Part shown: positions 1-11,676 of the stretch, in pieces
Layout of the letters: every line of letters starts with the position of its first letter
Position numbering within the stretch: position 1 is the stretch's first letter
From: Pseudomonas corrugata
GTDB taxonomy: Bacteria; Pseudomonadota; Gammaproteobacteria; Pseudomonadales; Pseudomonadaceae
Direction of reading: 5' to 3'
Assembly (NCBI RefSeq): GCF_001269905.1
Contig: NZ_LHVK01000015.1
Coordinates: 62,001 to 126,000 of the forward strand
Length of the DNA stretch: 64,000 nucleotides
Notes under the pieces: generated by a model
What the model was told of the DNA's origin: nothing
Database searches by the model: none
What the model saw: the letters and a program-made list of their open reading frames with translations, nothing else
Made by a program: the position numbers and the translations under genes

Positions 1-42
1 CTGTCGCGCCGTGGTTTTCCCCTCTGCCCGGGTAGTCTGCGA

Positions 43-72
43 CTGACAGCCGCCCCTTTACCCCGCTACAAT
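43..72 (+). promoter_or_regulatory. Probable sigma-70 promoter of mfd
   Basis: A -35-like CTGACA (43-48) and a -10-like TACAAT (67-72) are 18 bp apart and end 37 bp before the mfd start codon. Positions 1-42 show nothing else that can be named. This is a motif match only. Confidence 0.45.
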
Positions 73-109
73 TGTCGACTTTGTCGCAACGCTTGGAGCT
101 CAACCTTCC

Positions 110-3100
110 GTGCCCGTTCTGCGTCTTCCGCTTCTCCCTGCCACGGCAGGTAAACAGCACTGGGGCAATCTGCCCGGTGCCGCCCTGAGCCTGGCCATTG
201 CCGAGGCTGCCAGCGCTGCAAAGCGCTTCACCCTGCTGCTGACCGCCGACAGCCAGAGCGCCGAGCGGCTGGAGCAGGAGCTGGGTTTCTTTGCCCCGGA
301 TCTGCCGGTTCTGCATTTTCCGGACTGGGAAACCCTGCCCTACGATCTGTTCTCACCGCACCAGGACATCATTTCCCAGCGAATCGCCAGCCTCTATCGG
401 TTGCCGGAGCTCAGTCATGGCGTTTTGGTAGTGCCGATCACCACTGCCCTACATCGCCTGGCGCCGACCCGGTTCCTGCTCGGCAGCAGCCTGGTGCTGG
501 ATATCGGCCAGAAGCTGGATGTGGAGCAGATGCGCACCCGCCTGGAGGCCAGCGGCTATCGTTGCGTCGACACCGTGTACGAGCACGGCGAGTTCGCGGT
601 ACGTGGCGCATTGATCGACCTGTTCCCGATGGGCAGCAAGCTGCCTTATCGCATCGACCTGTTCGATGACGAAATCGAAACCCTGCGTACCTTCGATCCG
701 GAAAACCAGCGTTCCATCGACAAGGTTCAGTCGGTCCGCCTGTTGCCCGCCAAGGAATTCCCGCTGCAGAAGGACGCGGTAACCCGCTTCAAGGCGCGGT
801 TTCGCGAACGCTTTGACGTGGATTTCCGGCGCTGCCCGATCTTCCAGGACCTGAGCAGCGGGATCACCCCTGCCGGCATCGAGTATTACCTGCCGCTGTT
901 CTTCGAAGAGACCTCCACCCTGTTCGATTACCTGCCCCAGGACACCCAGGTGTTCTCGTTGCCAGGCATCGAACAGGCTGCGGAAAACTTCTGGAACGAC
1001 GTGCGCAATCGCTACGAAGAGCGTCGCGTCGACCCCTCCCGGCCTTTATTGCCACCCGCCGAGTTGTTCCTGCCGGTAGAGGACTGCTTCGCCCGTCTCA
1101 AGAACTGGCCGCGCGTGGTGGCGAGCCAGCAGGACGTGGAGACCGGCGTCGGCCGTGAACGCTTCCCCGCCAAGGCCCTGCCGGACCTGGCGATCGAAGC
1201 CAAGGCCACGCAGCCGTTGGCGGCGCTGGCAGGTTTTCTCGACGAGTTTCCCGGCCGCGTGCTGTTTACCGCCGAATCCGCCGGGCGACGCGAAGTACTA
1301 CTGGAATTGCTCGATCGGCTGAAGTTGCGACCAAAATCGGTCGAGAGCTGGCCGGATTTCGTCGCAAGCAAGGATCGACTGGCAATCACCATCGCACCGC
1401 TGGACGAGGGCCTGGTCCTCGACGATCCGGCGGTGGCGCTGGTGGCCGAAAGCCCGTTGTTCGGCCAGCGCGTCATGCAACGCCGACGTCGTGAGAAACG
1501 CGCCGATGCCGCCAACGACGCCGTCATCAAGAACCTCACCGAGCTGCGCGAAGGCGCGCCGGTGGTACACATCGACCACGGCGTGGGCCGCTACCTGGGC
1601 CTGGCGACACTGGAGATCGACAACCAGGCGGCGGAGTTCCTCACACTGGAATATGCCGAAGGCGCCAAACTCTACGTGCCCGTGGCGAACCTGCACCTGA
1701 TCGCACGCTATACCGGCAGCGACGATGCCCTGGCCCCGCTGCATCGCCTGGGCTCGGAAACCTGGCAGAAGGCCAAGCGCAAGGCCGCCGAGCAGGTGCG
1801 CGACGTGGCCGCCGAACTGCTGGACATCTACGCCCGCCGCGCCGCACGCGAAGGGTATGCCTTCGCCGACCCGAAAGCCGACTACGAAACCTTCAGCGCC
1901 GGTTTCCCGTTCGAGGAAACCGTCGACCAGCAGACCACCATCGAAGCCGTGCGCGCCGACATGCTCGCACCCAAGCCAATGGACCGGCTGGTATGCGGCG
2001 ATGTCGGTTTCGGCAAGACCGAAGTGGCGATGCGCGCCGCGTTCATTGCCGTGCACAGCGGCAAGCAGGTCGCGATTCTGGTGCCGACCACCCTGCTCGC
2101 CCAACAGCACTACAACAGCTTCCGCGACCGCTTCGCCGATTGGCCGGTCACCGTGGAAGTGATGAGCCGCTTCAAGTCCGCCAAGGAAGTGAACGCCGCC
2201 GTGGCCGACCTGGCCGAGGGCAAGATCGACATCGTCATCGGCACGCACAAGCTGCTGCAGGACGATGTGAAGATCAAGAACCTCGGGCTGGTGATCATCG
2301 ACGAAGAACACCGCTTCGGTGTTCGCCAGAAAGAACAACTCAAGGCCCTGCGCAGCGAGGTCGACATCCTGACCCTGACCGCCACGCCGATTCCGCGCAC
2401 GCTGAACATGGCGGTGTCGGGCATGCGCGACCTGTCGATCATTGCCACACCGCCGGCCCGTCGCCTGTCGGTGCGCACCTTCGTCATGGAGCAGAACAAG
2501 AGCACGGTCAAGGAAGCCTTGTTGCGTGAGCTGCTGCGCGGCGGCCAGGTCTATTACCTGCACAACGACGTCAAGACCATCGAGAAATGCGCCGCCGACC
2601 TGGCCGAGCTGGTACCGGAGGCGCGGATCGGCATTGGCCACGGACAGATGCGCGAACGCGAACTCGAACAGGTGATGAGCGACTTCTACCACAAGCGCTT
2701 CAACGTGCTGATCGCCTCGACCATCATCGAGACCGGCATCGACGTGCCGAGCGCCAACACCATCATCATCGAACGGGCCGACAAGTTCGGCCTGGCCCAG
2801 TTGCACCAGTTGCGCGGCCGGGTCGGGCGCAGTCACCACCAGGCCTACGCCTACCTGTTGACGCCACCGCGCCAGCAGATCACCCCCGACGCGGAAAAAC
2901 GCCTGGAGGCCATCGCCAATACCCAGGACCTGGGGGCCGGTTTCGTGCTCGCCACCAACGACCTGGAAATCCGCGGTGCCGGCGAACTGCTGGGCGACGG
3001 CCAGAGCGGCCAGATCCAGGCCGTCGGCTTCACCCTGTACATGGAAATGCTCGAACGGGCGGTCAAGTCGATCCGCAAGGGTGAGCAGCCGAATCTCGAC

Positions 3101-3559
3101 CAGCCCCTGGGCGGCGGGCCGGAAATCAACCTGCGGGTGCCGGCGCTGATCCCGGAGGATTACCTGCCGGATGTCCATGCACGGCTGATCCTCTACAAGC
3201 GTATTGCCTCGGCCACCAACGAGGAGGACCTCAAGGATTTGCAGGTGGAGATGATCGACCGCTTCGGCCTGCTGCCGGAACCGACCAAGAACCTGGTGCG
3301 AACCACGCTGCTCAAGCTCCAGGCCGAACAGTTGGGCATCAAGAAGGTCGACGGTGGCCCCAACGGTGGCCGGATCGAGTTCGAAGCCCAGACGCCGGTC
3401 GATCCGCTGGTACTGATCAAGCTGATCCAGGGCCAGCCAAAGCGCTACAAATTCGAAGGCGCCACGATGTTCAAATTCATGGTGCCCATGGAGCGCCCGG
3501 AAGAACGTTTCAACACCGTAGAAGCGCTGTTCGAGCGCCTTACCCAGACCACTGCTTGA
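110..3559 (+). CDS. mfd: Transcription-repair coupling factor Mfd
   Basis: Mfd is a DNA translocase that removes RNA polymerase stalled at lesions and recruits UvrA for transcription-coupled excision repair. The 1149-aa product has the full family layout: an N-terminal UvrB-like part, the polymerase-interaction region (around residues 470-550), and a RecG-like motor with Walker A GDVGFGKT near residue 630, a DEEH box near residue 730 and helicase motif VI-type QLRGRVGR further on. The C-terminal TRCF domain closes the protein. The start is GTG at 110, with TTGGAG about 10 nt upstream; the next in-frame ATG is too far into the conserved region. It reads into the csiV-like gene with a 10-bp gap, so the two are probably cotranscribed. 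The length is normal and no damage is seen. Confidence 0.97.
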   Translation: MPVLRLPLLPATAGKQHWGNLPGAALSLAIAEAASAAKRFTLLLTADSQSAERLEQELGFFAPDLPVLHFPDWETLPYDLFSPHQDIISQRIASLYRLPELSHGVLVVPITTALHRLAPTRFLLGSSLVLDIGQKLDVEQMRTRLEASGYRCVDTVYEHGEFAVRGALIDLFPMGSKLPYRIDLFDDEIETLRTFDPENQRSIDKVQSVRLLPAKEFPLQKDAVTRFKARFRERFDVDFRRCPIFQDLSSGITPAGIEYYLPLFFEETSTLFDYLPQDTQVFSLPGIEQAAENFWNDVRNRYEERRVDPSRPLLPPAELFLPVEDCFARLKNWPRVVASQQDVETGVGRERFPAKALPDLAIEAKATQPLAALAGFLDEFPGRVLFTAESAGRREVLLELLDRLKLRPKSVESWPDFVASKDRLAITIAPLDEGLVLDDPAVALVAESPLFGQRVMQRRRREKRADAANDAVIKNLTELREGAPVVHIDHGVGRYLGLATLEIDNQAAEFLTLEYAEGAKLYVPVANLHLIARYTGSDDALAPLHRLGSETWQKAKRKAAEQVRDVAAELLDIYARRAAREGYAFADPKADYETFSAGFPFEETVDQQTTIEAVRADMLAPKPMDRLVCGDVGFGKTEVAMRAAFIAVHSGKQVAILVPTTLLAQQHYNSFRDRFADWPVTVEVMSRFKSAKEVNAAVADLAEGKIDIVIGTHKLLQDDVKIKNLGLVIIDEEHRFGVRQKEQLKALRSEVDILTLTATPIPRTLNMAVSGMRDLSIIATPPARRLSVRTFVMEQNKSTVKEALLRELLRGGQVYYLHNDVKTIEKCAADLAELVPEARIGIGHGQMRERELEQVMSDFYHKRFNVLIASTIIETGIDVPSANTIIIERADKFGLAQLHQLRGRVGRSHHQAYAYLLTPPRQQITPDAEKRLEAIANTQDLGAGFVLATNDLEIRGAGELLGDGQSGQIQAVGFTLYMEMLERAVKSIRKGEQPNLDQPLGGGPEINLRVPALIPEDYLPDVHARLILYKRIASATNEEDLKDLQVEMIDRFGLLPEPTKNLVRTTLLKLQAEQLGIKKVDGGPNGGRIEFEAQTPVDPLVLIKLIQGQPKRYKFEGATMFKFMVPMERPEERFNTVEALFERLTQTTA

Positions 3560-3569
3560 AGGACGCCCC

Positions 3570-4136
3570 ATGCGCCTGTTTCGCTCATTGACCTTGCTGA
3601 TGACCCTGGTCGCTCCCCTGGCGTTTGCCGACGACCTGTATCAGGTAGAAATGATTCTGATACGCCAGAATGCCGAACCGGTGATTATCAGCCGCGCCGC
3701 GCCGGAAGACTGGGACGCCGGCGCGCAACACCTGCCCGCCGACAGCCAGCGCACCCCTGCACTGGGTAACATCGTGGAGAAGCTCAACGCCAGCGGCCAA
3801 TACACGATATTGATGCACAAGGCCTGGCAGCAGAACCTCGGGGAACAGGGCAGCAAGGTGGCCATCAGCGACGGCACCGAACAGTTCGGTCAGTTTCCCA
3901 TTGAAGGCACCCTGGAGCTGAAACTGGGACGCTTCACCGACGTGGATGCCGATTTCTGGATCAACCGGATCGATGCCAATGGCCTGGTCACCGCGAGCGA
4001 ACGCCTGCAGCAGAAAAGCCATACCAAGAACGGCCAGCTCAACTATCTGGACAATGGCCAACTGGCCTTGCTGATCAAGATCACCTCGCTGACCGCGCCC
4101 GCTCCACGGCAGGCACCTGACGTCATTCCGGACTGA
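3570..4136 (+). CDS. CsiV-family periplasmic protein
   Basis: This 188-aa protein begins with a clear Sec signal peptide (MRLFRSLTLLMTLVAPLAFA, cleaved near residue 20). The mature part starts DDLYQVEMILIRQ and resembles CsiV, a peptidoglycan-binding cell-envelope protein known from Vibrio. In pseudomonads the equivalent gene is also found directly after mfd. Its start lies 10 bp after the mfd stop, and GGAC/GAAGGA in the gap serves as ribosome binding site, so it is likely in the mfd operon. The family assignment rests on overall pattern and gene position; the actual role in Pseudomonas is not established. Confidence 0.75.
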   Translation: MRLFRSLTLLMTLVAPLAFADDLYQVEMILIRQNAEPVIISRAAPEDWDAGAQHLPADSQRTPALGNIVEKLNASGQYTILMHKAWQQNLGEQGSKVAISDGTEQFGQFPIEGTLELKLGRFTDVDADFWINRIDANGLVTASERLQQKSHTKNGQLNYLDNGQLALLIKITSLTAPAPRQAPDVIPD

Positions 4137-4147
4137 TCGGCGCGCCT

Positions 4148-6838
<2,691 letters not shown>

Positions 6839-6863
6839 GACCCGTTGGTGGCGGCCCGATACC

Positions 6864-7290
6864 TGTGGGAGCCGAGCTTGCTCGCGATAGCGGTGTGCCA
6901 GCCCACTGCGATGTTGAATGATCTGGCGCCATCGCGAGCAGGCTCGCTCCCACAGGTTTCGCGTCGTGCAGCCATAGCGAGTACATCGCAGTTTCAGTGT
7001 GGGAGCGAGCCTGCTCGCGATAGCGGCGTCTCAGGCTACTGCGATGTTGAATGATTTGGCGCCATCGCGAGCAGGCTCGCTCCCACAGGTTTCGTGTCGT
7101 GCAGCCATAGCGAGTACATCGCAGTTTCAGTGTGGGAGCGAGCCTGCTCGCGATAGCGGTGTCTCAGGCTACTGCGATGTTGAATGATTTGGCGCCATCG
7201 CGAGCAGGCTCGCTCCCACAGGTTTCGCGTCGTGCAGCCATAGCGAGTACATCGCAGTTTCAGTGTGGGAGCGAGCCTGCTCGCGATAGC
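6864..7290. repeat. 133-bp tandem array of REP pairs
   Basis: Three complete units of 133-134 bp plus one extra REP head fill the gap between two convergent genes. Each unit has a REP head (GTGGGAGCGAGCCTGCTCGC), a short spacer, the inverted REP tail and a 50-bp linker ending in ACATCGCAGTTTCAG. Heads begin at 6864, 6998, 7131 and 7264. The first head differs slightly and is 1 nt longer. Units 2 and 3 are nearly identical. Short open frames across the array are only products of the repeat. Confidence 0.95.
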
Positions 7291-7291
7291 G

Positions 7292-8026
7292 TTACATCAA
7301 CACCCGCGCCAGGGTCGACTTCACCTTCCCCATTCCGTCATGCAGCGCCTGCTCGATCTCCGCCATGGTGATCACCGCCGCGGACTTGCCCGCCGCCGGG
7401 TTCACCACCAGGGCCAGGCAGGCATAGTCCAGCTCCAATTCACGGGCCAGGGCGGCCTCCGGCATGCCGGTCATGCCGACGATGTCACAACCGTCTCGCT
7501 CCAGACGGGCGATTTCGGCCACCGTTTCCAGTCGTGGCCCCTGAGTGCAGGCGTACACACCATGGCTGCTGTAGCTACAGCCTTCGGCGGCGAGGGCAGC
7601 GATCAGTTTCTGGCGCAGCGACTCGCTGTAGGGGTAGCTGAAATCAATGTGGGTGACCGCTTCCAGATCATCGGCGAAATAGGTGTGCTGGCGACCGCTG
7701 GTGTAGTCGATCAATTGATGAGGCACGCAGAAGTGCCCGGTACCCATCGCCGCATGAATCCCGCCCACGGCATTGACCGCCAGGATCGCCTCGGCGCCAG
7801 CCTGCTTCAGTGCCCAGAGATTGGCGCGATAGTTCACCTGATGGGGCGGCAACCGATGAGGGTGACCATGACGGGCCAGGAACAACACTTCGCGCCCGGC
7901 GTAGTCGCCGATCTGAACGTCGGCCGACGGTGCACCATAAGGTGTTTCTACCGCCAGGGACCGGCGGATGGTCAGGCCTTCGAGCTGGGTCAGGCCAGTG
8001 CCGCCTATAATTGCGTAAATGGTCAT
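7292..8026 (-). CDS. S-methyl-5'-thioinosine phosphorylase
   Basis: This 244-aa protein belongs to the MTA/purine nucleoside phosphorylase family (IIGGTGLT at the N terminus; RHGHPHRLPPHQVNYRANLWAL; NAVGGI; MTGMPEAALA near residue 187). In P. aeruginosa the gene at this position (PA3004) was shown to be an MTI-specific phosphorylase. There methylthioadenosine, a polyamine and homoserine-lactone by-product, is first deaminated to MTI and then split into hypoxanthine and methylthioribose-1-phosphate. The assignment here follows from sequence resemblance and identical neighbours. It lies 12 bp after nagZ and is probably cotranscribed with it. Its stop codon touches the last REP head of the tandem array. 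Confidence 0.88.
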   Translation of the reverse strand: MTIYAIIGGTGLTQLEGLTIRRSLAVETPYGAPSADVQIGDYAGREVLFLARHGHPHRLPPHQVNYRANLWALKQAGAEAILAVNAVGGIHAAMGTGHFCVPHQLIDYTSGRQHTYFADDLEAVTHIDFSYPYSESLRQKLIAALAAEGCSYSSHGVYACTQGPRLETVAEIARLERDGCDIVGMTGMPEAALARELELDYACLALVVNPAAGKSAAVITMAEIEQALHDGMGKVKSTLARVLM

Positions 8027-8038
8027 GACAAAACGTCC

Positions 8039-9049
8039 TTAATCAATCAATTGGGCGGCTTTCAGCGCGCCGATTGCCGTCAGCCAGCGTGGATCCTGGC
8101 GGTATTCGGTGGTGGCGAAGGCCTGGCCGCGCATGCGTGCGATCCGTGCCGACGGCTTGACCTTCAGGCGCTGGGCGGCACTCAAGGCCAACTCCGCAGC
8201 GGCGCGGTCGTTGCACACCAGGCCCATGTCGCAACCGGCCGACAACGCGGCCTCGATACGACTGGCGGCATCACCGACCACATGAGCACCGGCCATCGAC
8301 AGGTCATCGCTGAAAATCACGCCATCGAATTGCAGTTCGCCACGCAGGATGTCCTGCAGCCAGCGCCGGGAAAAACCTGCCGGGTTGGCATCGACCTGGG
8401 GATAGATCACGTGGGCCGGCATCACTGCGGCCAGTTGCTTGCTCAATCGGGCAAAGGGCACCAGGTCATTGGCGCGGATCTGTTCGAGGCTGCGCTCGTC
8501 GTTGGGAATCGCCACGTGGGAGTCGGCCTCGGCCCAGCCATGACCAGGGAAATGCTTGCCCGTGGCGGCCATGCCGGCCGCTCGCATGCCGCGAATGAAT
8601 GCCCCCGCCAACAGCGCGACGCGCTCCGGATCGCCTTCAAAGGCACGGCTGCCAACCACCGCGCTGCGCTGATAGTCGAGGTCCAGCACCGGGGCGAAAC
8701 TCAGGTCGAGACCCACCGCCAGCACTTCGGTCGCCATGATCCAGCCGCACTGCTCGGCCAGGTATTCGGCATTCGGATTGTCGGCAATCGCCCGCATCGC
8801 CGGCAACCGCACAAACCCTTGGCGCAGACGCTGAACGCGCCCGCCTTCCTGATCGACCGCCAGCAAGAGGTCAGGACGAACGGCGCGGATCGACGCGCTC
8901 AGTTCCCGTACCTGGCGTGGGTGCTCGATGTTGCGGGCAAAGATGATCAGCCCACCCACTTCCGGCTGACGCAACAGGTGACGATCTTCGGCCGTCAGCC
9001 AGGTACCGGCGACGTCCACCATCAACGAGCCTTGCAGGCCAGCAGTCAT
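8039..9049 (-). CDS. nagZ: Beta-N-acetylhexosaminidase NagZ
   Basis: NagZ is a cytoplasmic glycoside hydrolase family 3 enzyme. It removes N-acetylglucosamine from anhydro-muropeptides during cell-wall recycling, producing the signals that can induce AmpC beta-lactamase. The 336-aa product shows VDQEGGRV near residue 63, the substrate motif KHFPGHG near 163 and FSDDLSM with the nucleophile Asp near 245. The length is typical. It precedes the MTI phosphorylase gene and follows psrA at a 167-bp gap, the same order as in P. aeruginosa. The gap 9050-9216 holds no recognisable element. Confidence 0.96.
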   Translation of the reverse strand: MTAGLQGSLMVDVAGTWLTAEDRHLLRQPEVGGLIIFARNIEHPRQVRELSASIRAVRPDLLLAVDQEGGRVQRLRQGFVRLPAMRAIADNPNAEYLAEQCGWIMATEVLAVGLDLSFAPVLDLDYQRSAVVGSRAFEGDPERVALLAGAFIRGMRAAGMAATGKHFPGHGWAEADSHVAIPNDERSLEQIRANDLVPFARLSKQLAAVMPAHVIYPQVDANPAGFSRRWLQDILRGELQFDGVIFSDDLSMAGAHVVGDAASRIEAALSAGCDMGLVCNDRAAAELALSAAQRLKVKPSARIARMRGQAFATTEYRQDPRWLTAIGALKAAQLID

Positions 9050-9216
9050 AGCATTTCCTTAGTAACGATGAACCCGCACGGCAGTACAGACACGACCGCA
9101 CCGTCAGGCGCCAGGCCCGGCAAGTCGTGGTCGTGCGGTGACATTTGAAACGGATTAGAAACGAGAGTCGGCATGGGCGGCTAGCTTAGCGGATGTAAGC
9201 TGCCGCGCCCACCCGT

Positions 9217-9924
9217 TCACGCCTTGGCGAGAGCCGGCGTGGATTTATTGCGCGGACGCAGTTGGGCGGCCGCCATGGCGACGTCGGTGACGCCACTTTC
9301 GGCGCGCATGCCGGCCGCCAGGAAAGGCACCATCAAGCGCATTACCTGCTCGATCGAAGTATTCACGCCAAAATCGGTTTCGGCGATCGCCCTCAAGGCC
9401 TTGATGCCGGACATACTGAACGCGGCGGCGCCGAGCATGAAATGCACGCGCCAGAACAGCTCGATCGGTGGGATCCGGGGAGCAGCCTCGTTGACCAGGA
9501 GCATATAGCGACGGAACACCTTGCCGTACATGTCTTCCAGGTAACGCCGCAGGTGCCCCTGGCTCTGGCTGAACGCCAGGCCCAACAAGCGCATGAAAAT
9601 GGACAGATCGTTACCGCTGCGCGGCTGCACGGCGAGCGCTTGCTCGACCAGCATTTCCAGCAGCTCTTCCAGAGTAGGCTTGACGTCCGGCTTGGCCTGG
9701 CGCCGCTCCAGTTCACGGTCGAGGCTGAGACAGAAAGGCCCGAGGAATCGCGAGAACACCGCCTGGATCAACGCCTTCTTCGAACCGAAATGATAGTTCA
9801 CCGCCGCCAGGTTGACCCCGGCCTTGCTGGTGATCAGGCGTAACGAGGTTTCGGCGAAACCTTTCTCCGCGAACAGCTGTTCCGCAGCATCGAGAATGCG
9901 CTCAACGGTTTCCGACTGGGCCAT
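9217..9924 (-). CDS. psrA: TetR-family regulator PsrA
   Basis: PsrA senses long-chain fatty acids. It represses beta-oxidation genes such as fadBA and its own gene, and activates rpoS in several pseudomonads. The 235-aa product has the TetR helix-turn-helix at residues 10-55 (ETSLRLITSKAGVNLAAVNYHFGS contains the recognition helix) and an alpha-helical ligand domain. I chose the ATG at 9924 (MAQSETVERILDAA) over the longer frame from 9942. It has GGAG 8 nt upstream, matches the known protein start, and leaves the operators at 9940-9966 outside the coding region. The gene is divergent from lexA, as in PAO1. Confidence 0.95.
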   Translation of the reverse strand: MAQSETVERILDAAEQLFAEKGFAETSLRLITSKAGVNLAAVNYHFGSKKALIQAVFSRFLGPFCLSLDRELERRQAKPDVKPTLEELLEMLVEQALAVQPRSGNDLSIFMRLLGLAFSQSQGHLRRYLEDMYGKVFRRYMLLVNEAAPRIPPIELFWRVHFMLGAAAFSMSGIKALRAIAETDFGVNTSIEQVMRLMVPFLAAGMRAESGVTDVAMAAAQLRPRNKSTPALAKA

Positions 9925-9939
9925 GGTTACTCCGCCTGA

Positions 9940-9966
9940 CAAACACTTGTTTGAAACATACGTTTC
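9940..9966 (-). promoter_or_regulatory. Double PsrA operator of psrA
   Basis: Two palindromes matching the published PsrA consensus [GC]AAAC-N4-GTTT[GC] share one base: CAAAC-ACTT-GTTTG at 9940-9953 and GAAAC-ATAC-GTTTC at 9953-9966. They end 16 bp before the psrA start codon, which suits autorepression. Confidence 0.85.
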
Positions 9967-10119
9967 GACCTTGGGGTTGTCAAGCCTGACGGGACGTTTT
10001 GCGAACGCCCGGTCAGCTATTTAACCACACCTTTGCCAGCCTGTAGCCCCAGCAGGCTGAACCACCCGACCGACCGTCCAGCGGCCCGCGAAAAAAGGAG
10101 GATTGCCAAGCGGCGCTCA

Positions 10120-10154
10120 CTGTATATAATCCCAGTCACTGTATAAAAAGACAG
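10120..10154 (+). promoter_or_regulatory. Tandem LexA (SOS) boxes of lexA
   Basis: Two SOS boxes of the form CTGT-N8-ACAG precede lexA. The one at 10139-10154 (CTGTATAAAAAGACAG) is perfect. The one at 10120-10135 (CTGTATATAATCCCAG) has one altered half-site base. The closer box ends 10 bp before the ATG, so LexA bound here would block its own promoter. The TATAAT inside the first box is a likely -10 element. Confidence 0.92.
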
Positions 10155-10164
10155 AGCGATCAAT

Positions 10165-10773
10165 ATGCTAAAGCTGACGCCACGCCAAGCAGAGATTCTG
10201 GCCTTCATCAAGCGCTGCCTCGAGGACAACGGCTATCCGCCGACCCGCGCGGAAATCGCTCAGGAACTGGGTTTCAAGTCGCCCAATGCGGCTGAAGAAC
10301 ACCTCAAGGCACTGGCCCGCAAGGGTGCGATTGAAATGACCCCGGGTGCATCCCGAGGCATTCGCATTCCCGGCTTCGAAGCCAAGGCTGACGAAACCAC
10401 CCTGCCGATCATCGGTCGTGTGGCGGCGGGTGCTCCGATCCTCGCTCAGCAACATGTCGAGGAGTCCTGCAACATCAACCCTGCCTTCTTCCATCCACGG
10501 GCCGATTATCTTCTTCGTGTACACGGCATGAGCATGAAGGACATCGGCATCTTCGACGGTGACCTGCTGGCGGTACACACCACTCGGGAAGCCCGCAACG
10601 GCCAGATCGTGGTGGCGCGTATCGGTGACGAAGTCACCGTAAAGCGCTTCAAGCGCGATGGCAGCAAGGTCTGGCTGATTGCCGAGAACCCCGAGTTCGC
10701 ACCCATCGAAGTGGACCTGCAAGAACAGGATCTGGTCATCGAAGGCTTGAGTGTCGGCGTCATCCGCCGCTAA
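10165..10773 (+). CDS. lexA: SOS repressor LexA
   Basis: LexA represses DNA-damage genes and cleaves itself when RecA filaments form. The 202-aa protein has the N-terminal winged helix (LTPRQAEILAFIKRCLEDNGYPPTRAEIA), the Ala-Gly cleavage site in VAAGAPI near residue 90, the catalytic Ser in HGMSM near 124 and the catalytic Lys in EVTVKRF near 161. Two LexA boxes overlap its promoter. sulA follows after 10 bp in the same transcript. The length is normal for Pseudomonas. Confidence 0.98.
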   Translation: MLKLTPRQAEILAFIKRCLEDNGYPPTRAEIAQELGFKSPNAAEEHLKALARKGAIEMTPGASRGIRIPGFEAKADETTLPIIGRVAAGAPILAQQHVEESCNINPAFFHPRADYLLRVHGMSMKDIGIFDGDLLAVHTTREARNGQIVVARIGDEVTVKRFKRDGSKVWLIAENPEFAPIEVDLQEQDLVIEGLSVGVIRR

Positions 10774-10783
10774 AGGAGGCTTT

Positions 10784-11257
10784 ATGCAGTTCCCTCAAAC
10801 ACAACAGCATACGCAACTCCCGTTGTTCGAGGCCTTCATGGCCCAGCCACTGGCTCCAGTCCTGAAAGATGTGATCGAGGCCCCCTGGGGCGTAGAGCCC
10901 GAGGCCTTCAGTGAACTGTCACTGCGTGGTGCAGCCGGGAACTGCCTGAATCTACTGGCACCGATTCTGCGGGAGCTGAGCCAGGACCAGGAAGCCCGCT
11001 GGTTGACGCTGATCGCGCCTCCAGCCAGCGTCACCCAGGCCTGGTTGCGGGACGCAGGTCTTAATCGCGAGCGAATCCTGCTGCTGCAACCACGGGGCAC
11101 CCAGAGCGCTCAACAGCTGACTTGCGAAGCCTTGCGCCTGGGTCGCAGTCATACGGTGGTCAGCTGGCTCAACCCGTTGAGCTCAACGGCTCGACAACAG
11201 TTGATCAGCGCCGCTCGCACCGGGGACGCACAGAGCCTGAACATTCGACTGGGCTAA
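10784..11257 (+). CDS. sulA: SOS cell-division inhibitor SulA
   Basis: This 157-aa protein is the Pseudomonas SulA type, which binds FtsZ and stops septation during DNA damage. The visible family region is LSLRGAAGNCLNLLAPILRELSQ to the C terminus, including the ARWLTLIAPPA and TVVSWLNPL segments of the SulA/RecA-like fold. The start at 10784 has a strong AGGAGG 7 nt upstream and follows lexA by 10 bp, so it is expressed from the LexA-controlled promoter. An upstream in-frame start at 10751 would overlap lexA and lacks a ribosome binding site. A 8-bp hairpin without a T-run lies downstream at 11270-11292. Confidence 0.9.
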   Translation: MQFPQTQQHTQLPLFEAFMAQPLAPVLKDVIEAPWGVEPEAFSELSLRGAAGNCLNLLAPILRELSQDQEARWLTLIAPPASVTQAWLRDAGLNRERILLLQPRGTQSAQQLTCEALRLGRSHTVVSWLNPLSSTARQQLISAARTGDAQSLNIRLG

Positions 11258-11330
11258 GACAAACACAGGGGCTTCTCCAGGACAGAGAAGCCAGGCAGCA
11301 ACACCACTTCCAGGAAACCGACAAACGGGA

Positions 11331-11570
11331 TCAATGCAGAACCCGCGGTCCCTCTTCTTCCTTGTTATTGAATTCGCCTTCAACCAGGCGCCCTGCCATC
11401 TGGACACCCACGCTCAGCATCGCCTTGGCGACTTCGACGTGTTGGCCTTGCAGGAACGCCTTGGCATCTTCGGAGAAGCTCAGAGTCACCAGGGAACCCT
11501 CGTCCTCAGCCCTGCGCAGCTCGATACGGCCATCAGGAAGTTCGACAATTTCTAGAAAGGACGTTGGCAT
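11331..11570 (-). CDS. Conserved small protein, PA3009 type
   Basis: This 79-aa protein (MPTSFLEIVELPDGRIELRR at the start) is conserved at this place between sulA and the DUF6586 gene in pseudomonads. It has no signal peptide or membrane segment and is rich in acidic residues; its C terminus is polar. I chose ATG 11570: GGAG is 11 nt upstream and a TATAAT-like -10 lies near 11601. The longer frame from 11651 reads through this promoter-like sequence. The function is unknown. Confidence 0.75.
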   Translation of the reverse strand: MPTSFLEIVELPDGRIELRRAEDEGSLVTLSFSEDAKAFLQGQHVEVAKAMLSVGVQMAGRLVEGEFNNKEEEGPRVLH

Positions 11571-11676
11571 AAAAGTCTGTTCTCCACGAAAGGCGAGGAT
11601 TATATAGTCATCGGCCAGGCTTCGCTCGGTAACTTGACCAAGCGTTATCAATGAGGGGCTTGGGCTGAAAGAAATT

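Noticed and set aside
1298..3571. 757-aa open frame antisense to mfd
   Set aside because: It is a shadow of the high-GC mfd gene. It has no ribosome binding site and composition typical of antisense frames (rich in H, Q, G, V).
6864..7290. CRISPR-like array
   Set aside because: The repeat unit is 133 bp with conserved linkers, not short repeats with unique spacers, and no cas genes are present.
6845..7371. Series of short frames beginning MGASLLAIA
   Set aside because: They are translations of the tandem REP units and recur wherever this REP head occurs (12222, 24613).
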